This document shows positions 1 through 8,332 of a stretch of 64,000 nucleotides of DNA, piece by piece (the stretch's first letter is position 1; each line of letters starts with the position of its first letter). Source of the stretch: an uncultured Flavobacteriaceae bacterium (GTDB lineage: Bacteria; Bacteroidota; Bacteroidia; Flavobacteriales; Flavobacteriaceae); contig CALSUE010000001.1 in assembly GCA_943789455.1 (NCBI GenBank), forward strand, positions 1,029,813 through 1,093,812, written 5' to 3'. The position numbers and the translations under genes are program-made. A model generated the notes under the pieces. The model worked only from the letters and a program-made list of their open reading frames with translations, made no database searches and had not been told where the DNA came from.

Positions 1-1240
1 TTGCATTACCAAGAGCCAACTTATCTTCTACATCATAATAATACACATCCATCCCTAAAGCTTCAGCTAAGACAGAGAGTTGCTTTCCAATATTTCCATA
101 GCCAACAATCCCTAATTTCTTTCCTCTAACCTCTTTAGAACCTTGAGCTGTTTTATTCCATTGTCCATTGTGTAACTCTGTACTCCGCTGAAATACAGAA
201 CGCATTAACATAATTATTTCACCGATAGCTAATTCTACTACTGAACGTGTGTTGCTATATGGTGCATTGAAAACCGTAATTCCATTTTCTTTACATGCCT
301 CTAGATCTATTTGTTTAGTACCAATACAAAAAGCACCTATACTCATTAATTTTGTAGCAGACTCTACTACTTTTTTTGTCACTTGGGTTTTAGAACGAAT
401 ACCCAAAACATGAACTCCATCTAGCTTTTTTATAAGTTCTTCCTCAGACAAACTTGTTGCAACCGTTTCAACAGTAAAGCCGTCACCTGATAATTTCTCA
501 AAAGCATCTGGATGTACATTTTCTAATAATAAAATTTTGATTCTATTTTTAGGATAAGAAATATTTCTGGGGAGTTTGTTTACATATAAAAATTCATCAA
601 AATTTGGAGTTATATGATCTGCATTTTCAATTGTCTTCTCTCTAGAAACATTTTCTGTATACGCAAAGAAAGTATCAGCCACACCTGCCTCTTTTGTCAC
701 ATAATCACTATAACCATCTCCAATAACTTGAATCTCTCCCTCTAATTTAAGATCTTTTAAACATTGTATTTTTCCATTATGGGTAGACAAAACATTTTCA
801 GCATCAAAACCAACAATCACCTCATTTTCATCATACTCAAATGTATTGGCATAAACTCTTTCTGTAGGAATATTATAATCCTTCACAATGTCATCTATAA
901 ATTCTTTGAAACCACACGAAATAACATAAATATCATCAGAAAATTTTTGAAAAAACTCTTTATTTCTCTCTATGGAAACAGAAACCTTCTTACGCAGATG
1001 GCTAATCAATATTGGTAAATCTGATTTTTTTGCATTTAAAAGTTTAATCCTTTGCTCCAATGATTCTGTAAAAGAAATTTTTCCATCAATTCCTAAATTC
1101 GTAATGTCAATGATGTCCTCAATAATCTGATCTTTATCAGGATTATTTACTAAGGTAATTTCAGCCAATACATCCAAAGCTTCAACACTAGTGAGTGTGC
1201 TATCAAAATCAAATACAAAATTTCTTTTTGTCTGAATCAT
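1..1240 (-). CDS. serA: Phosphoserine phosphatase-phosphoglycerate dehydrogenase fusion (SerB-SerA), 3' end cut by window edge
   Basis: I translated the minus strand from the ATG at 1240 and found one open frame of 413 codons that runs off the window, so the C-terminus is missing. The N-terminal ~205 residues are a HAD phosphatase of SerB type: motif I DFDST (residues 11-15), motif II region VISCGF, and motif IV GDGYSD (around 173-178). After a ~25-residue linker comes a D-3-phosphoglycerate dehydrogenase of the E. coli SerA type, with RSKTQVTKKV, FCIGTKQIDL, NAPYSNTRSVVELAIGE and the NAD-binding GYGNIG (around 380). Established roles: SerA oxidises 3-phosphoglycerate and SerB dephosphorylates phosphoserine, the first and last steps of serine synthesis. 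SerC is not in the window. Any C-terminal ACT domain lies outside. Confidence 0.93.
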   Translation of the reverse strand, partial: MIQTKRNFVFDFDSTLTSVEALDVLAEITLVNNPDKDQIIEDIIDITNLGIDGKISFTESLEQRIKLLNAKKSDLPILISHLRKKVSVSIERNKEFFQKFSDDIYVISCGFKEFIDDIVKDYNIPTERVYANTFEYDENEVIVGFDAENVLSTHNGKIQCLKDLKLEGEIQVIGDGYSDYVTKEAGVADTFFAYTENVSREKTIENADHITPNFDEFLYVNKLPRNISYPKNRIKILLLENVHPDAFEKLSGDGFTVETVATSLSEEELIKKLDGVHVLGIRSKTQVTKKVVESATKLMSIGAFCIGTKQIDLEACKENGITVFNAPYSNTRSVVELAIGEIIMLMRSVFQRSTELHNGQWNKTAQGSKEVRGKKLGIVGYGNIGKQLSVLAEALGMDVYYYDVEDKLALGNA

Positions 1241-1333
1241 GTTTAAGTTTTCTATGGTCTAAATTTACGAAATGAAGTGCTATAATCTAATTTTTGAATT
1301 AACTTTTTACTACAACGTTTTCACAAACTAAAA

Positions 1334-2146
1334 TTAAAATATTAGGATTAAAATCCACCATAAAATTGGTAGAGATTCTACCCAAAATGAACTATAAAAT
1401 TTAGATTGACTTTGTGAAGAACGCATCAAGAGAATTAGCAACATGAAACAGATGAACAAATAAATGTTTTTATTGGAAAACGATGTCGTAATCAAAAACT
1501 CCATAGTCAACGAAAAAAGCAATACTACAAAACCTACTTTTTTTGTTTTTTCAATTCCAATTTTCTGAGGCAAAGTTTTTAAATCTTTAAAATCCAATTG
1601 CATGTCTCTGATTTCAAATGGAAGAATTAAAACCAAAATAAAAAGCATGCGTTGAACAAATAGTAATACTAGGCTATAACCTTGTTGATCTTCACCAACA
1701 ATCATAGGGATCGTAGTTGTAACTCCTGACCACACAAAAGCAACTAAAAATATTTTTAAATAACTAACTCTCCGTAAATTTTTTTGAAAACCTCCTAAAA
1801 AAGGAACAACATAAACAACAGTTAATAGCCCAAATGGAAGAAAGTAAAACAAGGTATTTGTGCCCAACTTTAAACCATAATATACCAACAAACAAAAACA
1901 CAATAATGAGAAAATCTGAATTAACCGCATGCTTTTTGTTAGACTTCTATGGTAAAATTTAGCCACTCCAGCGTACTTTATAAAATTGTATCCAGTTATG
2001 GTTGCATAAAAAATAAAATAATTTAAGTTTTCATTATAAGACAACTGAAAATATGATTCCGTAATTCGAACCAAAGAATATACCGCTACAGCAACATGTA
2101 TACTCGAATTCACATAAAAATTTAGCAGTAGTTTAACGAAACCCAT
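1334..2146 (-). CDS. UbiA prenyltransferase-like integral membrane protein
   Basis: A 270-residue protein with about eight hydrophobic segments. The segment PFEIRDMQLDFKDLKTLPQKIG fits the second Asp-rich motif region of the UbiA superfamily (RDxxxD, then a KTLP-like turn). The first Asp-rich motif, normally NDxxDxxxD, is not recognisable: the matching place reads YNFIKYAG. UbiA enzymes transfer prenyl chains to aromatic acceptors in the membrane. With one motif lost, this may be a divergent or non-catalytic member; no substrate can be inferred. It lies 93 bp upstream of, and in the same direction as, the serine gene. A TAATTTTG box sits 5 nt before the ATG. Confidence 0.6.
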   Translation of the reverse strand: MGFVKLLLNFYVNSSIHVAVAVYSLVRITESYFQLSYNENLNYFIFYATITGYNFIKYAGVAKFYHRSLTKSMRLIQIFSLLCFCLLVYYGLKLGTNTLFYFLPFGLLTVVYVVPFLGGFQKNLRRVSYLKIFLVAFVWSGVTTTIPMIVGEDQQGYSLVLLFVQRMLFILVLILPFEIRDMQLDFKDLKTLPQKIGIEKTKKVGFVVLLFSLTMEFLITTSFSNKNIYLFICFMLLILLMRSSQSQSKFYSSFWVESLPILWWILILIF

Positions 2147-2151
2147 AGCAA

Positions 2152-2159
2152 CAAAATTA
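2152..2159 (-). promoter_or_regulatory. -7 promoter box for the UbiA-like gene
   Basis: TAATTTTG on the minus strand matches the Bacteroidota TAnnTTTG -7 box. Only 5 nt separate it from the ATG at 2146, so the transcript would have almost no 5' leader. The -33 match is weak. Confidence 0.45.
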
Positions 2160-2242
2160 AGGATTCTTTTATCAACAATTTAATGTTAATGAATTGATTG
2201 TTTTTTGGCTTTTTATTAAAGAAATAATATCTCATTTTTTGT

Positions 2243-2250
2243 TATTTTTG
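2243..2250 (+). promoter_or_regulatory. -7 promoter box for gcvP
   Basis: TATTTTTG matches TAnnTTTG and ends 24 nt before the gcvP ATG at 2275. No clear TTTG is seen at the -33 distance. Confidence 0.45.
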
Positions 2251-2274
2251 TAGAAATTTTTTAACGTTAAATTA

Positions 2275-5124
2275 ATGAATACTACTTCATTCCAAAAAAG
2301 GCATATTGGACCTAATAAAACAGATGAAAAGCAAATGCTTAACTCTATTGGGCTCAACAGTTTAGACGAGTTAATTAATGAAACTATTCCAGAGGATATT
2401 CGTTTAAAGGGTACATTAAATTTAGATGCTCCTATGAGTGAATACGAATATCTAAATCACATCGAAGAACTTTCAAAAAAAAATAAAGTTTTTAAAAGTT
2501 ATATCGGTTTAGGATATCATGAAGCTATAGTTCCTAGCGTAATAAAAAGAAATGTTTTAGAAAATCCAGGATGGTATACTGCATACACCCCTTACCAGGC
2601 TGAAATAGCGCAAGGAAGATTAGAGGCCTTGTTGAATTTTCAAACAATGATATGTGATTTAACAGGAATGGAATTAGCTAACGCATCTTTATTAGATGAA
2701 TCTACTGCTGCTGCTGAAGCCATGGCGTTGTTATATGATGTTCGCGAAAGATCACAAAAAAAAGCAAACACAAATAAGTTTTTTGTTTCGGAAGAGATAC
2801 TTCCTCAGACTTTATCAGTTTTGAAAACTAGGGCTATTCCTATTGGTGTTGAACTTGTAGTTGGAAATCATGAAGATTTTAATTTTTCTGATGAATATTA
2901 TGGAGCCATTGTTCAGTACCCCGGTAAACATGGTCAAATTTTTGATTACACAAGTTTTATAGGAAAAGCGAATGCTAATAATATTAAAGTTGCCGTAGCT
3001 GCTGATATTTTATCACTAGTTAAATTAAAAGCACCTGCAGAGTTCGGAGCTGATGTTGTTGTTGGAACAACTCAACGTTTTGGAATCCCTTTAGGCTATG
3101 GAGGACCTCATGCAGGATATTTTGCAACAAAATCTGCTTACAAAAGAAGTATTCCTGGAAGAATTATTGGAGTTACTAAAGATAGAAATGATAATCGTGC
3201 ATTGCGCATGGCTCTGCAAACCAGAGAACAACATATTAAGAGAGAAAAAGCAACTTCAAACATTTGTACTGCTCAAGTTTTACTTGCAGTAATGGCTGGA
3301 ATGTATGCTACCTACCATGGTAAAGATGGAATTCAATTCATAGCAAACGCTGTTCACAGAAGTACAACCACTTTAGCAAATGCATTAAACACTATTGGGT
3401 TCACACAAATCAATTCTCATTATTTTGATACCATTACAATCAAAGTAGATGCAATTGTTTTAAAAGAGATTGCTGAAGCTCACAAAATCAATTTTAATTA
3501 TATAGATAATAATACTATATCCATCTCTATAAATGAAACTGTAGGGTTAAAAGAGATTAATGCCATTCTAAATACATTTACTGAGGCTTTTAAACTAGCT
3601 AAAACAACTGTGACAGAGTTCTTAAATCTAGATACTATTCCAGATTTAGCGAAGAGGAATACCCCTTTTTTAGAAAATGAAATTTTTAACTCATTTCAAT
3701 CAGAAACCGAAATGATGCGCTACATCAAAAGACTTGAGCGAAAAGACTTGGCACTAAACCATTCTATGATTTCTCTTGGGTCTTGTACTATGAAATTAAA
3801 TGCAGCATCAGAAATGCTACCTCTTAGTCATGCTAACTGGGGGAATATTCACCCTTTTGTTCCACTTAACCAAGCAGAGGGGTATCAAATAGTATTAAAT
3901 AAATTAGAAAAACAGCTCAATGAAATTACCGGTTTTGCAGGAACTTCTTTACAGCCAAATTCTGGTGCTCAAGGAGAATTTGCCGGTTTAATGACCATTA
4001 GGGCTTATCATAAAAACAATGGAGATCATCATAGAAATATTTGTTTAATACCAGCCTCTGCTCACGGTACCAATCCTGCTTCTGCAGTAATGGCTGGAAT
4101 GAAAGTTGTAGTCACCAAGACAGCAGATAACGGGAATATTGATGTTAACGACTTAAGAGAAAAAGCACTCAAACATAAAGATAATTTGGCTGCCTTAATG
4201 GTTACATATCCATCTACACATGGAGTTTTTGAGAGTGCTATTAAAGAAATTACACAAATTATTCATGACCATGGCGGTCAAGTATATATGGATGGTGCTA
4301 ATATGAATGCTCAAGTAGGCTTAACAAACCCTGCAACCATTGGTGCAGACGTTTGTCATCTAAACTTACACAAAACATTTGCTATACCTCATGGTGGTGG
4401 TGGACCTGGAGTTGGCCCCATCTGTGTAGCTCCTCAGTTGGTTCCGTTTTTACCAACCAATCCATTAATTCCAACAGGTGGCGAAAAAGCAATTACCTCA
4501 ATATCTGGAGCTCCTTGGGGAAGTGCATTAGCTTGTCTAATTTCTTATGGTTACATTGCTATGTTAGGTGCAGAAGGAGTCACAGACTCTACTAAAATCG
4601 CTATTTTAAATGCAAATTACATCAAAGAAAGATTAGATGGTCATTACCCAACTTTATATACAGGAGAAATGGGAAGAGCAGCTCACGAAATGATTATAGA
4701 CTGTCGCGATTTTAAAGAAAATGGAATTGAAGTAGTGGATATTGCAAAACGATTAATGGATTATGGCTTTCATGCACCAACAGTATCATTTCCTGTTGCG
4801 GGAACCATGATGATTGAACCCACTGAATCTGAAAACATAAATGAATTGGATCGTTTTTGTGAAGCTATGATTTCAATCCGAAAAGAGATCGCATTTGCCG
4901 TAAAAGATGAACCAAATAATGTGCTTAAAAACGCACCACACACCATGGCAATGATTACTGCAGATGAATGGGATTTTCCTTATTCTAGAAAAGAGGCAGC
5001 ATTTCCTTTAGCCTTTGTTCATGATAATAAATTTTGGCCAACTGTAAGAAGAGTAGATGAGGCTTTTGGAGACAGAAACTTAATCTGTTCTTGTAATCCT
5101 ATTGAAGACTATATGGAAGTTTAA
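2275..5124 (+). CDS. gcvP: Glycine dehydrogenase (aminomethyl-transferring), P-protein of the glycine cleavage system
   Basis: A full-length 949-residue single-chain P-protein, the usual size when both halves are fused. The N-terminal half holds the GYHEAIVPSVIKRN and YTPYQAEIAQGRLEALLNFQ blocks. The C-terminal half holds the PLP site LHKTFAIPHGGGGPG, with Lys700 the expected Schiff-base lysine. It decarboxylates glycine and passes the aminomethyl group to lipoyl-GcvH. gcvT and gcvH are not adjacent, so gcvP is transcribed alone here, from its own promoter and ending in a shared terminator at 5151. Its nearness to the serine biosynthesis gene is metabolically fitting (serine-glycine-C1 axis), but no operon link exists. 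Confidence 0.98.
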   Translation: MNTTSFQKRHIGPNKTDEKQMLNSIGLNSLDELINETIPEDIRLKGTLNLDAPMSEYEYLNHIEELSKKNKVFKSYIGLGYHEAIVPSVIKRNVLENPGWYTAYTPYQAEIAQGRLEALLNFQTMICDLTGMELANASLLDESTAAAEAMALLYDVRERSQKKANTNKFFVSEEILPQTLSVLKTRAIPIGVELVVGNHEDFNFSDEYYGAIVQYPGKHGQIFDYTSFIGKANANNIKVAVAADILSLVKLKAPAEFGADVVVGTTQRFGIPLGYGGPHAGYFATKSAYKRSIPGRIIGVTKDRNDNRALRMALQTREQHIKREKATSNICTAQVLLAVMAGMYATYHGKDGIQFIANAVHRSTTTLANALNTIGFTQINSHYFDTITIKVDAIVLKEIAEAHKINFNYIDNNTISISINETVGLKEINAILNTFTEAFKLAKTTVTEFLNLDTIPDLAKRNTPFLENEIFNSFQSETEMMRYIKRLERKDLALNHSMISLGSCTMKLNAASEMLPLSHANWGNIHPFVPLNQAEGYQIVLNKLEKQLNEITGFAGTSLQPNSGAQGEFAGLMTIRAYHKNNGDHHRNICLIPASAHGTNPASAVMAGMKVVVTKTADNGNIDVNDLREKALKHKDNLAALMVTYPSTHGVFESAIKEITQIIHDHGGQVYMDGANMNAQVGLTNPATIGADVCHLNLHKTFAIPHGGGGPGVGPICVAPQLVPFLPTNPLIPTGGEKAITSISGAPWGSALACLISYGYIAMLGAEGVTDSTKIAILNANYIKERLDGHYPTLYTGEMGRAAHEMIIDCRDFKENGIEVVDIAKRLMDYGFHAPTVSFPVAGTMMIEPTESENINELDRFCEAMISIRKEIAFAVKDEPNNVLKNAPHTMAMITADEWDFPYSRKEAAFPLAFVHDNKFWPTVRRVDEAFGDRNLICSCNPIEDYMEV

Positions 5125-5144
5125 TAAAATGAAAGTTCTAAAAT

Positions 5145-5177
5145 AAAAAAGCCTCGACAATGTCGAGGCTTTTTTTT
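5145..5177. terminator. Bidirectional terminator between gcvP and rpmE2
   Basis: The GCCTCGA / TCGAGGC stem (5151-5169) is flanked by an A-run on the left and a T-run on the right. It can therefore end transcription of gcvP on plus and of rpmE2 on minus. Confidence 0.9.
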
Positions 5178-5193
5178 ATGATGTTTAAAAAGA

Positions 5194-5445
5194 TTACTTT
5201 TTAAATTTTGCATATTTCGTCTTGAACTTATCAATACGACCTGCAGTATCTACTAATTTAGATTTACCAGTATAAAATGGATGAGATGTTCTAGAGATCT
5301 CTAATTTTATTAAAGGATACTCAACACCATCAACTTCTAAAGTTTCTTTAGTATTAGCAGTAGAACGTGTTAAAAAAACATCTTCGTTAGACATATCTTT
5401 AAATGCTACCATTCTGTAATTTTCTGGATGTATTCCTTTTTTCAT
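5194..5445 (-). CDS. rpmE2: 50S ribosomal protein L31, type B (zinc-free)
   Basis: This 83-residue protein begins [20 protein letters not shown] and carries [13 protein letters not shown] and a basic tail [11 protein letters not shown], which fit type B L31. The CxxC zinc ligands of type A L31 are absent. In organisms with both types the zinc-free form is usually made under zinc limitation. Only this form appears in the window and I see no Zur-like palindrome at its promoter, so it may be the main L31. It is a single-gene unit with its own -33/-7 promoter (5551-5580) and a terminator shared with gcvP. Confidence 0.97.
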   Translation of the reverse strand: MKKGIHPENYRMVAFKDMSNEDVFLTRSTANTKETLEVDGVEYPLIKLEISRTSHPFYTGKSKLVDTAGRIDKFKTKYAKFKK

Positions 5446-5550
5446 GTTTACTATCTTTAAATATTCTTCTCTTTAGTTAAACTAGGAGTAAAGTTGGTAA
5501 AGCTTTGCTCTGTAATTTGTCAAAAAAACGTATTTATCCTTTTGAGGTCG

Positions 5551-5580
5551 CAAATTTAACCATATTTTTCAATTTACAAA
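5551..5580 (-). promoter_or_regulatory. Promoter of rpmE2 (TTTG-N18-TAAATTTG)
   Basis: On the minus strand a TTTG at 5580-5577 is followed after 18 nt by TAAATTTG at 5558-5551. Both match the Bacteroidota sigma-ABfr consensus. It leaves a leader of about 100 nt before the rpmE2 ATG at 5445. Confidence 0.65.
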
Positions 5581-5615
5581 CAAATAAATTGTTTTATTTG
5601 TATAAAATTACTCAT

Positions 5616-6662
5616 ATGAAAACTATCAATAAAATTTCTTTTCTAATACTATCAATTATACTGTTTACTTCATGTGAGTCTGAATATAAACTATCCATAA
5701 AAGCTCCGAGTAAAGCAATACTTGAAGATAAAATAAAAATTAATTTGTCTGAAGAAAATAACTTCCCTGTAAATGAAGTAACTTTTTTTGTAAACGGTAA
5801 AGAAGTTAGCTCCACCAATACATCATTTATTTTAGACACTAAAAACTATGGGACAGGAAAATTAATTATTTCTGCTATGGTAGCTTATGGAGATCAAAAG
5901 AGTAAACGAGTAAATAAATCTGTAGAAATACTTTCTAACATTCCATTTACATCCTATGATTTCAAAATTCTGAACACCTACCCTCATGATAGTAATGCAT
6001 ATACTCAAGGCCTAGAATATTATAATGGTTTCTTATATGAAACAACCGGACAATATGGAGAATCATCACTCAGAAAAGTAGAATTAAAAACTGGTAAAGT
6101 TTTACAAAAAACAGACCTCGACAAAAGATATTTTGGTGAAGGAATGACCATTTTTAATAATAAAATATTTTTCTTAACATGGAAAGCGAACAAAGGTTTT
6201 ACCTATAATCTTAAAACATTAGAACTTGAAAATGAATTTTCATATAGTAAAAGTAAAGAGGGATGGGGTTTAACACATTCAAAAAAAGAATTAATAAAAT
6301 CTGATGGAACAAGTAAAATTTGGTTTCTTGATCCTAATACACAAAAAGAAAAAAGGTATATTGAAGCTTACACTAACAAGCAAAGTCTTAATAAATTAAA
6401 TGAATTAGAATTTATTAATGGAAAAATCTATGCTAATTATTGGCAAAAACCATTAATTGCAATCATTAACCCAGATAATGGAGTTGTTGAAGGTATCGTA
6501 AATTTAACAGGACTTGTAAAAGAGATGGAAAAAAGTCAAAAGTTATTAAAAGAAGATGATGTATTGAATGGAATTGCTTTCGATGAAAAAAACAATCGAA
6601 TGTTTGTAACAGGGAAAAATTGGAAGAGCCTATTCGAAATAGAGCTTATAAAAAAACAATAA
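5616..6662 (+). CDS. Glutaminyl-peptide cyclotransferase (glutamine cyclotransferase family), lipoprotein
   Basis: I chose the ATG at 5616 (348 residues), not the longer frame from 5505, because it gives a clean SPII signal MKTINKISFLILSIILFTSC with the lipidated Cys20. Residues ~30-110 form an Ig-like domain. From YPHDSNAYTQGLEY onward the protein follows the bacterial and plant glutamine cyclotransferase beta-propeller, with TGQYGESSLRKV, EGWGLTHSKKELIKSDG and WFLDP blocks. Family members cyclise N-terminal Gln to pyroglutamate. The lipoprotein signal puts it on the periplasmic or outer face of the envelope, where it could cap exported proteins with N-terminal Gln. Confidence 0.88.
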   Translation: MKTINKISFLILSIILFTSCESEYKLSIKAPSKAILEDKIKINLSEENNFPVNEVTFFVNGKEVSSTNTSFILDTKNYGTGKLIISAMVAYGDQKSKRVNKSVEILSNIPFTSYDFKILNTYPHDSNAYTQGLEYYNGFLYETTGQYGESSLRKVELKTGKVLQKTDLDKRYFGEGMTIFNNKIFFLTWKANKGFTYNLKTLELENEFSYSKSKEGWGLTHSKKELIKSDGTSKIWFLDPNTQKEKRYIEAYTNKQSLNKLNELEFINGKIYANYWQKPLIAIINPDNGVVEGIVNLTGLVKEMEKSQKLLKEDDVLNGIAFDEKNNRMFVTGKNWKSLFEIELIKKQ

Positions 6663-6771
6663 TCATTTCATTTTAAAGTTATACTTTTATAAAAAACTAA
6701 ATAAATTTACGACTTTAAATACTAATTAAACTTAAAATTAAGCCTCCTAAATTTCATAAAAATCATCTAGA

Positions 6772-8304
6772 GTGACAAAAAAAAATATTTTATTTTATGT
6801 GTTTTCTTTAAGTTTTAGTTTAATAATACTATCCGTTTCATCCTGTCGTAAAGATTTTAGCACCATCCCTAGCTTCGGTCAATTAGAATTTTCTAGAGAT
6901 ACCGTATTTTTAGATACAATTTTTACAAATATTGGATCTGCTACATATAACCTTAAGGTTTACAATAGGGGTAATGATGATATAACGATACCCAATATTG
7001 CTTTAGAAAGAGGTACTGTTTCAAATTATAGATTAAATGTAGATGGAATTCCTGGAAAAGATTTTCAGAATATTGACATTTTAGCAAAGGATAGTATATT
7101 TATTTTTGTTGAAACTACCGTTAATATAGCATCAATTTCAAGTCCATTATATACAGACAGAATTCTGTTTGATACAGGAATAAATCAACAAAATGTAGAA
7201 TTGGTAACTCTAGTTCAAGACGCTAATTTTATTTATCCAGGAAGAGACCCATTTACTTTAAAAATAGATTCACTTACATTGGATGGCGAGGCAACCACTA
7301 TAAAAGGTCGTTTTCTAACCAATGATGAGCTTACTTTTACCAACATAAAGCCAACAGTGATATATGGGTATGCAGCTGTTTCATCTAGCAACACTCTAAC
7401 AATTCAGCCTGGATCTAAAGTTTATTTTCATGACAACTCAGGTTTAATAATTGACAAAGATGCTAGCTTAAAAGTTAACGGTACGCTCAATGAAAAGGTT
7501 ATTTTTGAAGGTGATAGGTTAGAAAATTCATTCGGTACTTTACCAGGGCAATGGGGAACCATATGGCTCAGAGCTGGCAGTAAAGAAAATGAAATTAATC
7601 ATGCAGAAATAAAAAATGGGATAATTGGCATATTGGTAGATTCTATTGCTTCAACCGCTACTCCAACTTTAACCCTTAAAAATTCAGAAATATTCAATCA
7701 TTCAAACTTTGGTGTACTGGCTAGAGAATCTAGCATTGATGGACAAAATATAGTTATTGGTAATGCGGGAGAAGCATCTTTAGCATGCATAATTGGGGGC
7801 TCATACAATTTTACTCATAGTACTTTTGCTAATTACTGGAGCAATGGGATCCGTTCTTTACCTGCAGTTTTAATAAATAATTTTTATACCTACACTAACG
7901 CTAGTGGTCAAGAGACCCTTGAAACTAGAGACTTAATTGCTGCTAATTTCACCAATTGTATCATTGATGGAAACAACAATATTGAATTTCTTCCAGACTA
8001 TGCTGAAGGGGGGCTATTTAATTTTAAGGTCACAAACTCGTTAGTTAAGTTTACAGATATCAATAACGCACTTAATGGAGTATCAGAGATAGATTTTGAC
8101 AACATCAACTTATATGAAAATATTCTTTTAAATGGTGTTACTCATTTCAGAAATCCATTTGATAATGATTTTATAATAGGACAGGACAGTCAAGCTATTA
8201 ATTTTGGTAATTTATCTGGAGCTAATCTTGTTCCTACAGATATCCTTGAAATTATTAGAACTGACAGCCCAGACGCTGGTGCCTATCAACACATAGATTT
8301 TTAA
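6772..8304 (+). CDS. Lipoprotein with probable right-handed beta-helix domain, function unknown
   Basis: A GTG start at 6772 gives 510 residues with a lipoprotein signal ending ILSVSSC (Cys25). Residues ~35-130 resemble a beta-sandwich of the choice-of-anchor type (FLDTIFTNIGSATYNLKVYN). From ~200 on there are short hydrophobic strands typical of a parallel beta-helix (LTIQPGSKVYFHDNSGLIID, GTLNEKVIFEGDRL, NHAEIKNGIIGILVDS). No catalytic residues can be assigned. Such proteins occur often in Flavobacteriaceae as surface lipoproteins with no known activity. It precedes the SDR gene by 28 bp on the same strand and may head that operon. Confidence 0.7.
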   Translation: MTKKNILFYVFSLSFSLIILSVSSCRKDFSTIPSFGQLEFSRDTVFLDTIFTNIGSATYNLKVYNRGNDDITIPNIALERGTVSNYRLNVDGIPGKDFQNIDILAKDSIFIFVETTVNIASISSPLYTDRILFDTGINQQNVELVTLVQDANFIYPGRDPFTLKIDSLTLDGEATTIKGRFLTNDELTFTNIKPTVIYGYAAVSSSNTLTIQPGSKVYFHDNSGLIIDKDASLKVNGTLNEKVIFEGDRLENSFGTLPGQWGTIWLRAGSKENEINHAEIKNGIIGILVDSIASTATPTLTLKNSEIFNHSNFGVLARESSIDGQNIVIGNAGEASLACIIGGSYNFTHSTFANYWSNGIRSLPAVLINNFYTYTNASGQETLETRDLIAANFTNCIIDGNNNIEFLPDYAEGGLFNFKVTNSLVKFTDINNALNGVSEIDFDNINLYENILLNGVTHFRNPFDNDFIIGQDSQAINFGNLSGANLVPTDILEIIRTDSPDAGAYQHIDF

Positions 8305-8332
8305 TCAAAAACTATTTAAAAAAACTAGAAAG

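Noticed and set aside
764..1018. 84-residue frame on plus
   Set aside because: It is antisense to the SerB domain, which has clear motifs on minus.
3098..3292. 64-residue frame inside gcvP
   Set aside because: Shadow frame within a confirmed conserved gene.
5505..5615. N-terminal extension of the glutaminyl cyclase frame
   Set aside because: It overlaps the rpmE2 promoter and would bury the lipoprotein signal that starts at 5616.
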